This document shows, piece by piece, positions 24,907 through 33,956 of a DNA stretch of 64,000 nucleotides. Made by a program: the position numbers and the translations under genes. The stretch is from Rhodospirillaceae bacterium (GTDB taxonomy: Bacteria; Pseudomonadota; Alphaproteobacteria; GCA-2731375): positions 35,234 to 99,233 of the forward strand of contig JABJKS010000040.1 in assembly GCA_018660265.1 (NCBI GenBank). Reading direction: 5' to 3'. Positions within the stretch are counted from its first letter, which is position 1, and each line of letters starts with the position of its first letter. Below the pieces are notes generated by a model, which had not been told where the DNA came from, did no database searches, and saw nothing but the letters and a program-made list of their open reading frames with translations.

Positions 24907-26949
24907 ATGTATCGTATTGGTATTGATGTTGGCGGCACATTCACGGACCTGGTTGCCATCGACGATTTCGGCAAGGTCACACTGGGCAAAACCCCCTCGA
25001 CGCCTGTTGATCAGTCCATTGGTGTTATGAACGGGCTGGTCCAGGTGGCGGAAACCCTAGGGCTTAGTCTGGCCGATCTGCTGGCCACCACGGACCGGAT
25101 TGTGCACGGCACCACGGTCGCGACCAATACCCTGCTGGAACGCAACGGCCCCAAAATTGCCCTGCTGACCACGGAAGGCCATCGCGACGTCCTGGAAATG
25201 CGCGAAGGCTTAAAGCCGGAGCGATATAATCTGCGCCTGGCCCGGCCGGAAGCATTGATCCCCCGCCACCTCTGCCTTGGGGTGCGGGAACGGATCAAGG
25301 CCGATGGCAAGATCGATATTCCCCTGGACCAGGCGTCGCTGGACAAAGCCATCCGCGTATTGAAGCGGGAAAAGATTGTATCTGTCGCGGTCTGTTACCT
25401 GCACGCCTATCGCGATGGCCGCCACGAACAGGCGACCCGCGAGGCCCTGGCAAAAGCACTGCCGGATCTACATGTCTGTATATCATCGGAAGTGCTGCCC
25501 CAGATCAAGGAGTATGAGCGGGTATCGACCACCGTGGTCAATGCCTACGTGGCCCCTATATTGGCCCGCTATCTCTCCCGCCTGGAAGATGCATTGAAGA
25601 CCGCCGGTTATGGCGGACCAGTTTTGATCATCCTCTCCCACGGCGGTATCGCGCCCATCGCCGAGGCCATTCGCATGGCCGCGGCCACCGTTCTGTCGGG
25701 GCCTGCGGGGGGCGTTTCCGGTGCCCGCCATGCCGCCGGGTTAATCGGCATGGGGGATCTTATTCCCTTCGACATGGGGGGCACATCGACCGATATTTCC
25801 CTGATCGTCGATGGCCAGGCGACCCTGGCCAATGACCGGCGAATTGCCAACGAACGTATCGCGCTGCCCAGTTTGGATATCGTGACCCTGGGCGCGGGCG
25901 GCGGCTCTATCGCGCGTGTCCGTGCGGGCGGGTTGTTGGAGGTCGGGCCGCAAAGTGCCGGTGCCATGCCGGGCCCGGCCTGTTATGGCAATGGTGGCGC
26001 GGAGGCCACGGTCACCGATGCCTCCATGGTGCTGGGATATCTCGACCCGGATAATTTTTTGGGCGGCCGGGCAAAATTGGATAAGGCGGCGGCAGATGCC
26101 GCGTTGGATCGCCTCGGCCGGGAACTGGGCATTGATGGCGTGCGCGCGGCAGAGGGCGTGCATCGTGTGGTCAACACACAAATGGCGGAAGGTGTGCGCC
26201 TGGCGACAGTGCGCCGGGGCGTCGATCCCCGCCGCTTTGCCCTGTTGGCATTTGGCGGTGCCGCCGGTTTGCACGGCACTGAACTGGCCCGGCAATTGAA
26301 CCTGGGCCGGGTCGTCGTGCCGCGAATCGCTTCCGTGCTGTCTGCCTGGGGCATGTTGGCGACGGAGTTGCGGTTGGAGATTACCCGCACCCATATCGGG
26401 GACACGGCGAACCTTGATATTGCCGCGATCAACAAGCTCTATGCGGAGATGGAAGCGGAGGGGGAAAGCCGCCTGCGCGGCTGGTTCGATGGTGCCATCC
26501 ACAGCCTACGCTCCGCCGATATGCGCTATGGCGAGCAGATTTTTGAAATCGATGTCCCACTGGATCAAGTGGATTTCGCCGCGCCTGATTTACTGGCCCA
26601 GATCAAGGGTGCCTTCGAACGCCGCCACGAGGCATTGTATACCTATAGCCTGGAGGATCAGGATCCGGTTCTGGTCAACGCCCGCGTTGCCACAATCGGT
26701 GCCCTGCCGGCACTTCCCGAGGAACCATTGGTAGAGGCCAGCGCACCGATTGCGCCCAGCGGCCAACGGCGGATCTATCTTGATGGCTGGCTTGATGCCC
26801 CGATCTTTGATTTTGATCGCCTGGCAGCGGGACAAAGCGTTACCGGCCCAGCCTTGATCGTATCGGAAACCACCAATGTTCTGCTACGCCAGGGTGATGT
26901 GGCAACCACGACCCCGCTTGGCTGGCTGGATATTCAAGTGCCCATTTAG
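24907..26949 (+). CDS. hyuA: Hydantoinase A/oxoprolinase family subunit (ATP-binding)
   Basis: 680 residues, standard for HyuA. The actin/Hsp70-like ATPase fold shows IDVGGTFTD at 5-13 (phosphate 1), VHGTTVATNTLLER, LSGPAGGVSGAR and PFDMGGTSTDISL (phosphate 2). HyuA phosphorylates the carbonyl oxygen of the cyclic amide so that HyuB can open it. The pair starts 14 bp apart and is surely an operon. It is followed by a PAS-type regulator rather than by transport genes. In acetophenone and acetone carboxylases further small subunits would be expected and none is seen here, which favours the hydantoinase/oxoprolinase reading. Confidence 0.9.
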   Translation: MYRIGIDVGGTFTDLVAIDDFGKVTLGKTPSTPVDQSIGVMNGLVQVAETLGLSLADLLATTDRIVHGTTVATNTLLERNGPKIALLTTEGHRDVLEMREGLKPERYNLRLARPEALIPRHLCLGVRERIKADGKIDIPLDQASLDKAIRVLKREKIVSVAVCYLHAYRDGRHEQATREALAKALPDLHVCISSEVLPQIKEYERVSTTVVNAYVAPILARYLSRLEDALKTAGYGGPVLIILSHGGIAPIAEAIRMAAATVLSGPAGGVSGARHAAGLIGMGDLIPFDMGGTSTDISLIVDGQATLANDRRIANERIALPSLDIVTLGAGGGSIARVRAGGLLEVGPQSAGAMPGPACYGNGGAEATVTDASMVLGYLDPDNFLGGRAKLDKAAADAALDRLGRELGIDGVRAAEGVHRVVNTQMAEGVRLATVRRGVDPRRFALLAFGGAAGLHGTELARQLNLGRVVVPRIASVLSAWGMLATELRLEITRTHIGDTANLDIAAINKLYAEMEAEGESRLRGWFDGAIHSLRSADMRYGEQIFEIDVPLDQVDFAAPDLLAQIKGAFERRHEALYTYSLEDQDPVLVNARVATIGALPALPEEPLVEASAPIAPSGQRRIYLDGWLDAPIFDFDRLAAGQSVTGPALIVSETTNVLLRQGDVATTTPLGWLDIQVPI

Positions 26950-26985
26950 CTGCAAATGAAGGCCTTACGCCCGAATAGGGCGCAC

Positions 26986-26999
26986 TTGATTTAGATCAA
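26986..26999. promoter_or_regulatory. FNR/FixK-type box upstream of the PAS-BTAD regulator
   Basis: TTGAT-TTAG-ATCAA is a perfect match to the TTGAT-N4-ATCAA site bound by the FNR/FixK/Dnr family. It lies in the 150-bp gap between hyuA and the regulator gene, about 100 bp before the likely start. The regulator is thus probably induced or repressed at low oxygen or by nitrogen oxides. No clear -10 element was assigned. Confidence 0.7.
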
Positions 27000-27099
27000 G
27001 AACCGCGATGGCATTTCCCGGCATCATCTCTCTAATATTCTACAGAACAGCGCGAGCGCGCTGTGCGCGGAAGGGGGACCTGCCATCAAAACCACCGAC

Positions 27100-28254
27100 T
27101 TGGTACAATTTGCCTCCGATCCGGCATTCGCGGTCAACGGAGACATGCGCGTGATCAGCTGGAATGCGGGCGCCGAGGCTTTGCTGGGATACACCATGGC
27201 CGAGGCCATGGCCCTGAAATGCGGCCAGATCCTGCAAGCCTTCTATCCTACCGGAGAGCCATTGTGCTCCGTCCTGTGCGAAGGACGTTCATGTATTGCG
27301 GTGGGTAAAAAATGGGCCTTGGCCGCCTGCCGGATTCGCAGAAAAGATGGTGAGATGGTTAATGCCGGGATCTCCACCATGGTGCTGCCACCGGAAGCCC
27401 GGAATAATCCGCATGACGACGCCATTGCGATCGTTTTCCTTCGTGAAGCCAAAAGCAGCAGCAACGATATTCCCCCCCTGATGCCACTGCGCATTTTTAC
27501 CATGGGACAGTTCAGCCTGGCCATTGCCGGTGAAGGATTGCAAGTTGAAAGCTGGAAACGGAAACAGGCCGCCGTCGTACTGAAAATTCTGGTGAGCCAT
27601 TTAGGCCGGCCTGTGCATCGCGAGCGCCTGATCGAATGGCTGTGGCCCGAGGCGGATGTGGACCGGGGCTGGGAACGATTGAAAGTCACCATTTCCTTTT
27701 TACGCAGTAAATTGAAGGCGGGTGGCGCATCTGCGGAAACCATCGAAACCGTCGGCCAATCCTATCTGTTGCGCCGGGACGCGGTCTGGATCGACAGCGA
27801 CGCATTTTGCAGTCTGGTGCAATCCGGCTGGGATTTCCTGAAATCAGGCAACCTGAGCGAAGCCCGCACCCAGTTTGAGGAGGCGGAGAGCCTCTATCGT
27901 GGTGACTATCTGGAAGCCGAACCCTATGCGGAATGGTGCGCGGAAGAACGGGAACGTTTGCGGGAGATGTATCTGGAGCTGTTATCGGGCATGGTCAAAT
28001 GCTACAGTGATGGCGGCTTGTTCATGGAGGCATCCCGGGTCTGCCGCGCCGCCCTACAGAGCGACCCCTGCCGGGAAAGCTTCCTGCGTGCCCTGCTGGA
28101 ATGCCTGGTCAAAATGGGCCGCCCGGATTGGGCCGTGGCCTATTTCAACAGCTGGAAACACAGCCTGGACCGGGAATACGGTCTGCAACCCACGCCGGAA
28201 ACCTTGCAGGCCTACAAACACCTGATTGGCGAGCGTATCCACGCCGCCGAATAA
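27100..28254 (+). CDS. PAS-domain transcriptional regulator with winged helix and BTAD (SARP-like)
   Basis: 384 residues from the TTG at 27100. Residues 1-115 form a PAS domain (DPAFAVNGDMRVISWNAGAE, LLGYTMAEA) with a cysteine cluster at 41, 56, 60 and 65 that could hold a cluster, haem or redox disulfide. About 130-235 is an OmpR/SARP-type winged helix (WKRKQAAVVLKIL, HRERLIEWLWP, VGQSYLLRRD) and about 240-380 a helical BTAD/TPR domain. The start is unresolved: GAAGGGGGA lies six bases before an in-frame ATC at 27085, and a CTG at 27061 is also open. It is probably a local activator of the hyuBA and hydantoinase genes and is preceded by an FNR-type box. Confidence 0.82.
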   Translation: MVQFASDPAFAVNGDMRVISWNAGAEALLGYTMAEAMALKCGQILQAFYPTGEPLCSVLCEGRSCIAVGKKWALAACRIRRKDGEMVNAGISTMVLPPEARNNPHDDAIAIVFLREAKSSSNDIPPLMPLRIFTMGQFSLAIAGEGLQVESWKRKQAAVVLKILVSHLGRPVHRERLIEWLWPEADVDRGWERLKVTISFLRSKLKAGGASAETIETVGQSYLLRRDAVWIDSDAFCSLVQSGWDFLKSGNLSEARTQFEEAESLYRGDYLEAEPYAEWCAEERERLREMYLELLSGMVKCYSDGGLFMEASRVCRAALQSDPCRESFLRALLECLVKMGRPDWAVAYFNSWKHSLDREYGLQPTPETLQAYKHLIGERIHAAE

Positions 28255-28270
28255 CACCCCTTAATTCGGC
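28246..28270. terminator. Weak hairpin between convergent genes
   Basis: GCCGAAT (28246-28252) pairs with ATTCGGC (28264-28270), a 7-bp stem with an 11-nt loop spanning the regulator stop. There is no T-run on either side, so it may be only a partial transcription barrier. Confidence 0.3.
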
Positions 28271-28271
28271 A

Positions 28272-29705
28272 TCAGATGGCGGGGCGGTTACGGATAGCTT
28301 CAGCCACTTTGCGTTTCAGGAATTTGCCGTCCGTGCGGTCACCGAAGAATTCACCGTCCTGCATCATCACTTTGCCGCGTAGTACTGTTAGGGACGGCCA
28401 GACCTCCGATTCATAGCCTTCCCATGGGGTGTAGTCGCTTTCGTGCAGACGGGCGGCGGTAATCGTGCGGCTTTGCCCTGGATCGAGGACAACAATATCG
28501 GCATCGCTGCCCGCTGCCAGGGCACCTTTTTGCGGATACATGCCCATGATCTTGGCAGCGTTGGTGGAGACCAGATCAGTAAATTTCTCCAGCGTATAGC
28601 CGCGCTTTTTGACCATTTCGGTGTACATCACCGAGACCCGCGGCTCACACCCCGCGTTGCCGCCCGTGGTGTCATCGATGCGGCAGCCCTGGGTTTTGGT
28701 CGACAGGTTGCAGCAAATTTCGTCCGTCGCGATGGACGAGATGGAACCGCGCAGCTGCCCTTCCCACAAAGCATCCTGGTCCGAGGTTTCCTTTAACGAC
28801 GGATAAGTGTGATAGATCTGCCCATTCGGGCGTTTGTAGTGTTCGTGCGTGAACATCAGATATTGGTGCAGTGTCTCGCCATAGATGGGGAAGCCCTTGG
28901 CGCGGGCCGCTTCAATGGCGGCAACGCCCGTGGCCGCACTCACATGCATCATATAAAGCGGCGTGCCGTCCACATGTTCGGCCAGGCGGATAATGCGCCG
29001 GAACGACAGATCCTCGGACATGGTGTTATGCACCTCCGCCAGGTTCTCAAACCCCATGCGGCCCTCACGCTGCAACACGTCGTACATATGCATGACGATC
29101 TCGTCATCTTCGGCATGAATGGCAGCAATGCCGCCCTCCTTCTTGAGGACCTTGAAAACCTCCCAAATATGGCCATGGTTCATTTTGCGCCCGCGTCTGG
29201 ACGGCGTGATGTCCGTGGTGAAAATTTTGATGGAGGGGTAGCCCTCCTGTATCACCTCGGCAATTTGCGGCATCAGTTCAGGCGGAATAGCCCCTTGCAA
29301 CAGGACGTGGTAGCCATAGTCGGTATAGCAATTGCCGGTCCAATCCTGTTTGCGGACATTGATCACTTCCTCCAACGTGCCCTTTTGCTGCCAGCTGGCG
29401 AAATCCAGCAACGTCGTGGTACCGCCGTGAATGGCGGCGCGGCTGACAACGTCGGGGCCGTCGGTCCAGGTAACCTCCCCCCCTTCCTCCAACGGAGGGA
29501 TATGCCAGAGGGAATGGATGTGGGGGTCAATGCCGCCCGGAATGACAATCTTACCCCGGGCATCAATCACTTGGCCGGCCTGGCTGTCATCAAAGGTGCC
29601 GGGTGCTGCAATAGCCGCGATGGTATCGCCTTGGATACAGACATCCCATGCCCCCGTACCCTGTGGCGTGACAACCTGGTCGCCCCTTATGATGAGATCA
29701 AACAT
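28272..29705 (-). CDS. Dihydropyrimidinase/D-hydantoinase
   Basis: 477 residues, amidohydrolase superfamily. Two-metal ligands are visible in order: GGIDPHIHS (His-X-His), the carboxylated lysine in SIKIF, AIHAED, MMHVSAA and the aspartate in SIATDE. The enzyme opens dihydropyrimidine or 5-substituted hydantoin rings to N-carbamoyl amino acids. The ATG at 29705 follows GGGAGAG. It converges on the PAS-BTAD regulator and diverges from a D-aminoacylase-type gene (about 100 bp between starts). The PreT/PreA dihydropyrimidine dehydrogenase pair 20 kb away could supply its substrate. No N-carbamoylase is recognised in the window. Confidence 0.9.
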   Translation of the reverse strand: MFDLIIRGDQVVTPQGTGAWDVCIQGDTIAAIAAPGTFDDSQAGQVIDARGKIVIPGGIDPHIHSLWHIPPLEEGGEVTWTDGPDVVSRAAIHGGTTTLLDFASWQQKGTLEEVINVRKQDWTGNCYTDYGYHVLLQGAIPPELMPQIAEVIQEGYPSIKIFTTDITPSRRGRKMNHGHIWEVFKVLKKEGGIAAIHAEDDEIVMHMYDVLQREGRMGFENLAEVHNTMSEDLSFRRIIRLAEHVDGTPLYMMHVSAATGVAAIEAARAKGFPIYGETLHQYLMFTHEHYKRPNGQIYHTYPSLKETSDQDALWEGQLRGSISSIATDEICCNLSTKTQGCRIDDTTGGNAGCEPRVSVMYTEMVKKRGYTLEKFTDLVSTNAAKIMGMYPQKGALAAGSDADIVVLDPGQSRTITAARLHESDYTPWEGYESEVWPSLTVLRGKVMMQDGEFFGDRTDGKFLKRKVAEAIRNRPAI

Positions 29706-29801
29706 GTCTGCTCTCCCTTCCCGGATGAATAACAATGAGCAAAGTCTAGCAGGAAACCAACCCATCGCGCTATGATCACAAATGAAGGCGTGGAGGGGCC
29801 G

Positions 29802-31400
29802 ATGACACCCGATTTCGTAATCCGCAACGGCACAATATTCGACGGCCTGGGCAAGCCCGGCGCGGGCGGCGATGTGGTGGTGCGTGAGGGTCGCATTGTC
29901 TCTCTCGGGGCGTCGCTCGGACCGGCGGAGGTAACGGGTGCGCGGGAGATCGATGCGACCGGGCTATACGTCACGCCCGGCTTCATCGATATTCACAGCC
30001 ATTCCGACTTCACCCTGCTGGTCGACCCCCGCGCGCAATCCGCCGTGCATCAGGGCGTTACCTTGGAAGTGATCGGCAATTGCGGCCATGGCTGTTTCCC
30101 CCTGGTGGACAAGACCCTGGCCCGGAACACGATCTATGGCATATCGGACGCGATTGAGCTGGATTGGTCGACGCCCAGCGCCTATCTGGACCGCCTGGAA
30201 GCAGCCAAACCGGCGATCAATGTCTTGACCCTGGTGCCCAATGGGCAACTGCGCCAGGCCACTGTCGGCCTTTCCGAACGCCCCGCCGACCCAGAGGAAC
30301 AGCGGCAGATGCTGTATCACCTGGAAGAGGCGTTGGAGGCAGGCGCCTACGGTCTGTCCACGGGCCTTGAATATCCGATTGAGATGGGCGCGGACCAAGC
30401 GGAGATCGCCGCGTTGTTGCAGCCCGTAGCGCGCCAGGGCCTGCTGTACGCCAGCCACACCCGCAAACGTGATGTCGGCGCGTTGGCGGCGATTGAGGAA
30501 GCATTGGCCACGTCAAGAGAGGCAGGCGTTCGGCTGCAAATCTCGCATCTGTTGCCGCGCGGCGGCCGGGTCGATTGTGAGGCCTCAATTGAGATGGTCA
30601 ATGATGCTAGACACAGGGGGCATGGCGGGCAGGATGTCGCCTTCGATATGCATACCCGTGATTTCTCCCTCACCTTTCTTCATGCCATGCTGCCCCCCTG
30701 GGCCTTACAGGGCGGGCTGTCCGGATTAGCGGCGTTGTTGGAGGCTGCGGGCAATCGTGACCGTATTCACAAACACCCCTCTATTGTGACGGCGGGTGGT
30801 TGGGAACGTGTGACCCTGCTGGATAACGATGTGGCACCCGAATATGCCCGCCAGAATTTTTCCAGCATTGGCCAGCGCATGGATCTGCCCCCCGGCGATG
30901 CGGCCTTGGCATTGCTGTGCCGATCCGCCAACGCGGCCCAGCCGTTGATGATCATCCGCCCGGTCTATGCGGCGGCGGATCAGGATCTGGCCTTTGCCCA
31001 CGATCTTTGCATGCCGGGATCGGATGCCACCGCACTTTGCCCGGACGGGCCATTGGAGGGCTCCGCCTTTCATGGTGCCTATAGCTGGGCTGCCTGGTTC
31101 TATCGTTTCACGGTGCTGGAACGGGGTTTCCTAAGCCCGGAAGCCGCCGTCCACAAACTGACCGGACAGCCCGCAGACGTCCTGAACCTGACTAACCGTG
31201 GTGTCCTTGCACCCGGTGCCTGGGCCGACATCGCCATCTTTGATCCTGACGCGTTCGGCGAAACCGCGGCCCTGTGGCAACCGAACCAAATTGCATCGGG
31301 GATGAAATTCGTGCTGGTCAACGGCGCTTTAGTGCTGGACCATGGGGAAAACACCAACACACGTCCCGGCCAGGTTCTGCGCCAGGGCCAATCGATATAG
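29802..31400 (+). CDS. D-aminoacylase/N-acyl-D-amino-acid deacylase family amidohydrolase
   Basis: 532 residues. DFVIRNGTIFDGLG and GFIDIHSHSDF are the N-terminal amidohydrolase blocks, GNCGHG carries the zinc-bridging cysteine typical of D-aminoacylases, and YASHTR and ISHLL provide further histidine ligands. The C-terminal beta-sandwich ends with FVLVNGALVLD. It should hydrolyse an N-acyl or N-carbamoyl amino acid or a related amide. I start at 29802 because GGAGGGG is three bases before it; an ATG at 29772 is in frame but lacks a ribosome site. The GMC oxidoreductase gene follows by 14 bp. Confidence 0.85.
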   Translation: MTPDFVIRNGTIFDGLGKPGAGGDVVVREGRIVSLGASLGPAEVTGAREIDATGLYVTPGFIDIHSHSDFTLLVDPRAQSAVHQGVTLEVIGNCGHGCFPLVDKTLARNTIYGISDAIELDWSTPSAYLDRLEAAKPAINVLTLVPNGQLRQATVGLSERPADPEEQRQMLYHLEEALEAGAYGLSTGLEYPIEMGADQAEIAALLQPVARQGLLYASHTRKRDVGALAAIEEALATSREAGVRLQISHLLPRGGRVDCEASIEMVNDARHRGHGGQDVAFDMHTRDFSLTFLHAMLPPWALQGGLSGLAALLEAAGNRDRIHKHPSIVTAGGWERVTLLDNDVAPEYARQNFSSIGQRMDLPPGDAALALLCRSANAAQPLMIIRPVYAAADQDLAFAHDLCMPGSDATALCPDGPLEGSAFHGAYSWAAWFYRFTVLERGFLSPEAAVHKLTGQPADVLNLTNRGVLAPGAWADIAIFDPDAFGETAALWQPNQIASGMKFVLVNGALVLDHGENTNTRPGQVLRQGQSI

Positions 31401-31414
31401 CGAGGAAGTAAAAA

Positions 31415-33013
31415 ATGGCAGAAAGCCAGACGTACGATTTTGTCATAGTCGGGGCCGGTTCCGCCGGTTCCGTACTGGCCAACAGGTTGAGCGCATCGGG
31501 TGATTATTCCGTGTTGTTGTTGGAGGCCGGACGCCCCAGCCATCCCTGGTCCCGGGTGCCCGTCGGCTTTGCCAAGTTGATCGATAACCCCAAGGCCAAT
31601 TGGCTGTATGAATCCGAACCTGAGGAAGCCACGGGCGGGCGGCCCATTCCCGTACCCCGGGGTAAGTTGTTGGGTGGATCATCGTCCATCAACGGCATGG
31701 TCTTTGTTCGCGGCCAGGCCCAGGATTTTGATACCTGGGCGCAGTTGGGCAACAAGGGTTGGGGCTATCGGGATGTGCTGCCGCATTTTCGCGCCATGGA
31801 AAAGTATGACGGCGGCGATGATGAATTTCGCGGCCGCGACGGCCCCTTGCGGGTCACCGATCTGAAGGAAAGAGGCCCCATCTATGACGCCCTGATTGCC
31901 GCTGCTGGTGATGCGGGCATCGAAGAAAGCGTCGACTACAACGGCCCCACCCAGGACGGCATCGGCATGACCCAGGTGACCATTAACAAAGGCCGGCGGA
32001 TGAGCACGGCCTATTGCTATCTGGATCCCGCCCGTAGCCGCTCCAATCTGCGTATTGAAACAGGGGCCCTGACCGAACGCCTGTTGTTTGACGGCACCCG
32101 TTGCACCGGCGTGCGTTACACCATTGGCGGCATGGCGCGGGAGGCAAAGGCCGGGCGCGAAGTAATCGTCAGCGCCGGCGCGATTAATTCGCCGCAGTTA
32201 TTGGAATTGTCCGGCATCGGCCAGCCTGATCTTTTGGCCAAAAATGGTATCGAGGTGGTGCAGGCCCTGCCCGGCGTGGGTGAGAACCTGCGCGACCATT
32301 ATGCCCCGCGCATGAAGTGGGACGTGAAAACCGCCGGCCTGACCTATAACGACAAAGCAAAAGGACTTGGCCTGGTTTGGCAGGCCTTGAAGTACGCCAC
32401 GACAGGCACCGGTTTGCTGGGCCTGCCCGCATCCCCCATCCGGGCCTATGTCCGCAGCCGAGACGGTTTAAGCTCACCGGACATCGGCATATCGTGGATA
32501 CCGTTTTTGGTGGCCGAAGGCTTCAAGCTGGATAAGCAATCGGGCATGACCGTGATTACCCATCCGTTGCGTTCGGAATCCACCGGCTCCATCCATATCG
32601 GCTCGGGCCAGGCGACGTCCGCCCCGATCATCCGCTTCAACTTCCTCTCCGCCGAATATGATCGGGAGCTGACCCTGGCCGCCATGCGCATCGTGCGCGA
32701 AGTCATGGCCTCCCCCGCCATGGCCGCCCTGAACGCCACGGAAATGGCCCCGGGCCTGGATATGCAGGACGAAAAGGCGTTGCTGGATTGGGTCAAGGCA
32801 ACAGCCGAGACAGCTTATCATCCCATCGGCACCTGCAAGATGGGTGCCGATCCACAAGCCGTGGTCGACGACCAACTCCGCGTCCACGGCATCCAGGGCC
32901 TCCGCGTAGCAGACGCCTCCATAATGCCAACCCTGACCAGCGGCAACACCAACGCGCCATCCATCATGATCGGGGAAAAAGCAGCGGCCATGGTATTGGA
33001 GAGTGCGACTTAG
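31415..33013 (+). CDS. GMC-family FAD oxidoreductase (choline dehydrogenase-like)
   Basis: 532 residues. GAGSAGSVLANRLS at 12-25 binds FAD, PRGKLLGGSSSINGM is GMC signature 1, and GAINSPQLLELSGIG is signature 2. The catalytic histidine lies in TAYHPIGTCKMG and the C-terminal SGNTNAPSIMIGEKAA closes the flavin site. It oxidises an alcohol or similar group on a small molecule. GMC enzymes are promiscuous, so the name choline dehydrogenase should not be taken literally. It is co-directional with and 14 bp after the deacylase gene, so the two probably work on the same compound. Confidence 0.9.
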   Translation: MAESQTYDFVIVGAGSAGSVLANRLSASGDYSVLLLEAGRPSHPWSRVPVGFAKLIDNPKANWLYESEPEEATGGRPIPVPRGKLLGGSSSINGMVFVRGQAQDFDTWAQLGNKGWGYRDVLPHFRAMEKYDGGDDEFRGRDGPLRVTDLKERGPIYDALIAAAGDAGIEESVDYNGPTQDGIGMTQVTINKGRRMSTAYCYLDPARSRSNLRIETGALTERLLFDGTRCTGVRYTIGGMAREAKAGREVIVSAGAINSPQLLELSGIGQPDLLAKNGIEVVQALPGVGENLRDHYAPRMKWDVKTAGLTYNDKAKGLGLVWQALKYATTGTGLLGLPASPIRAYVRSRDGLSSPDIGISWIPFLVAEGFKLDKQSGMTVITHPLRSESTGSIHIGSGQATSAPIIRFNFLSAEYDRELTLAAMRIVREVMASPAMAALNATEMAPGLDMQDEKALLDWVKATAETAYHPIGTCKMGADPQAVVDDQLRVHGIQGLRVADASIMPTLTSGNTNAPSIMIGEKAAAMVLESAT

Positions 33014-33043
33014 GAGTGGGAACGGTCAGATGATCAAGGTCAA

Positions 33044-33062
33044 AAAGGGTAGCGTCCCCTTT
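33044..33062. repeat. Short palindromic intergenic element
   Basis: AAAGGG (33044-33049) and CCCTTT (33057-33062) bracket TAGCGTC, forming a 6-bp hairpin about 30 bp after the GMC gene. From memory this AAAGGGTAGCGTCCCCTTT-type motif recurs between genes in many proteobacteria as a REP-like element; I could not search for it. It marks the left edge of the lower-GC island. Confidence 0.45.
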
Positions 33063-33151
33063 GTCGAGAGAGGAACCATGAGTAGTTCAATTGCGATACC
33101 CTCAGCCAGACTTGCCACACCTTTATGTTGAACTCGGTCACTGGGGGATAA

Positions 33152-33913
33152 ATGGCTGAATGGTGTCGATGCGGCGTAGCAGGTGAGATCGCTTGGCCAC
33201 GAAAGCAAGCCATCGTTGAATTTGGCAATTGGGAACTTTTGGCGTTTCCGTCTACGAGAGACCACGAACCATCGCTTCATATTGAGCTCACGCGCAACAA
33301 GGTCAGTGCAGTGGGCGCACGGACCATATTCAACCGGCTACTCAGCATCTGTTCATGGTGCGATGATGCTCCTGCAGCGCTATTAGATGGCGATTGTGGT
33401 GGGCCTGATGCTTACCCTCTTGCAAGAACGCGAAGAAGCGGGCATCTCACAAGTATTATCGATGCTTGGCCATATCATCGTGCGCCACTCGCTCATCCGG
33501 ACCAAAGACTTGCCGTAGCGCTATACCGCGAAGCGGTCTGGTTAGAGTACATCTCGTCTATTCCCTATGCGGCCCTCGGTTATTTCAAGATACTTGAAAT
33601 CCGACAAGGCGGCGCTGGTCGCAAAACTTGGTTAGATCATCACTTACAACAGGCCATGGAACTAGGCGAAATTGACGACTTTTATTTGGAGAAATTCGTA
33701 AGTGCGGCAGGAGAAAATGGATTGTCTCCGGCTAGATATCTATACGAAAATTGTAGACTAGCCGTCGCTCATGCCGCAAAGGCTCCAGTAGTTGATCCCG
33801 ACGACGCTCAGAGTGTTCGTGATCTATCTGCCTCTACTCAAGTTCTTCGGACCCTGGCCCGTAAATATATTTGCGTCGACCTTGACGTACTTGAAGATCA
33901 TTGGCAAGGCTGA
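33152..33913 (+). CDS. Hypothetical protein, possibly MauJ-like
   Basis: 253 residues, no signal peptide or membrane helix. I do not recognise it with certainty. The pattern ALYREAVWLEYISSIPYAALGYFKILE and an N-terminal part ending in FNRLLSICSWCDDAP resemble proteins annotated as MauJ-like (methylamine utilisation), but there is no mau cluster here, so the name would say little about function. The base composition is visibly more AT-rich than that of its neighbours, with codons such as tta, aga and ata that they avoid. The ATG follows CTGGGGGATAA. Short repeats lie on both sides, so the gene is probably a recent arrival. Confidence 0.65.
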   Translation: MAEWCRCGVAGEIAWPRKQAIVEFGNWELLAFPSTRDHEPSLHIELTRNKVSAVGARTIFNRLLSICSWCDDAPAALLDGDCGGPDAYPLARTRRSGHLTSIIDAWPYHRAPLAHPDQRLAVALYREAVWLEYISSIPYAALGYFKILEIRQGGAGRKTWLDHHLQQAMELGEIDDFYLEKFVSAAGENGLSPARYLYENCRLAVAHAAKAPVVDPDDAQSVRDLSASTQVLRTLARKYICVDLDVLEDHWQG

Positions 33914-33956
33914 GAATCAACGCGGTCTGAACAATTTCGCGCGAGTTCGAGGTCAC

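Noticed and set aside
33152..33913. Methylamine utilisation (mau) locus
   Set aside because: Only a weak MauJ-like resemblance in one isolated gene; no methylamine dehydrogenase or other mau genes nearby.
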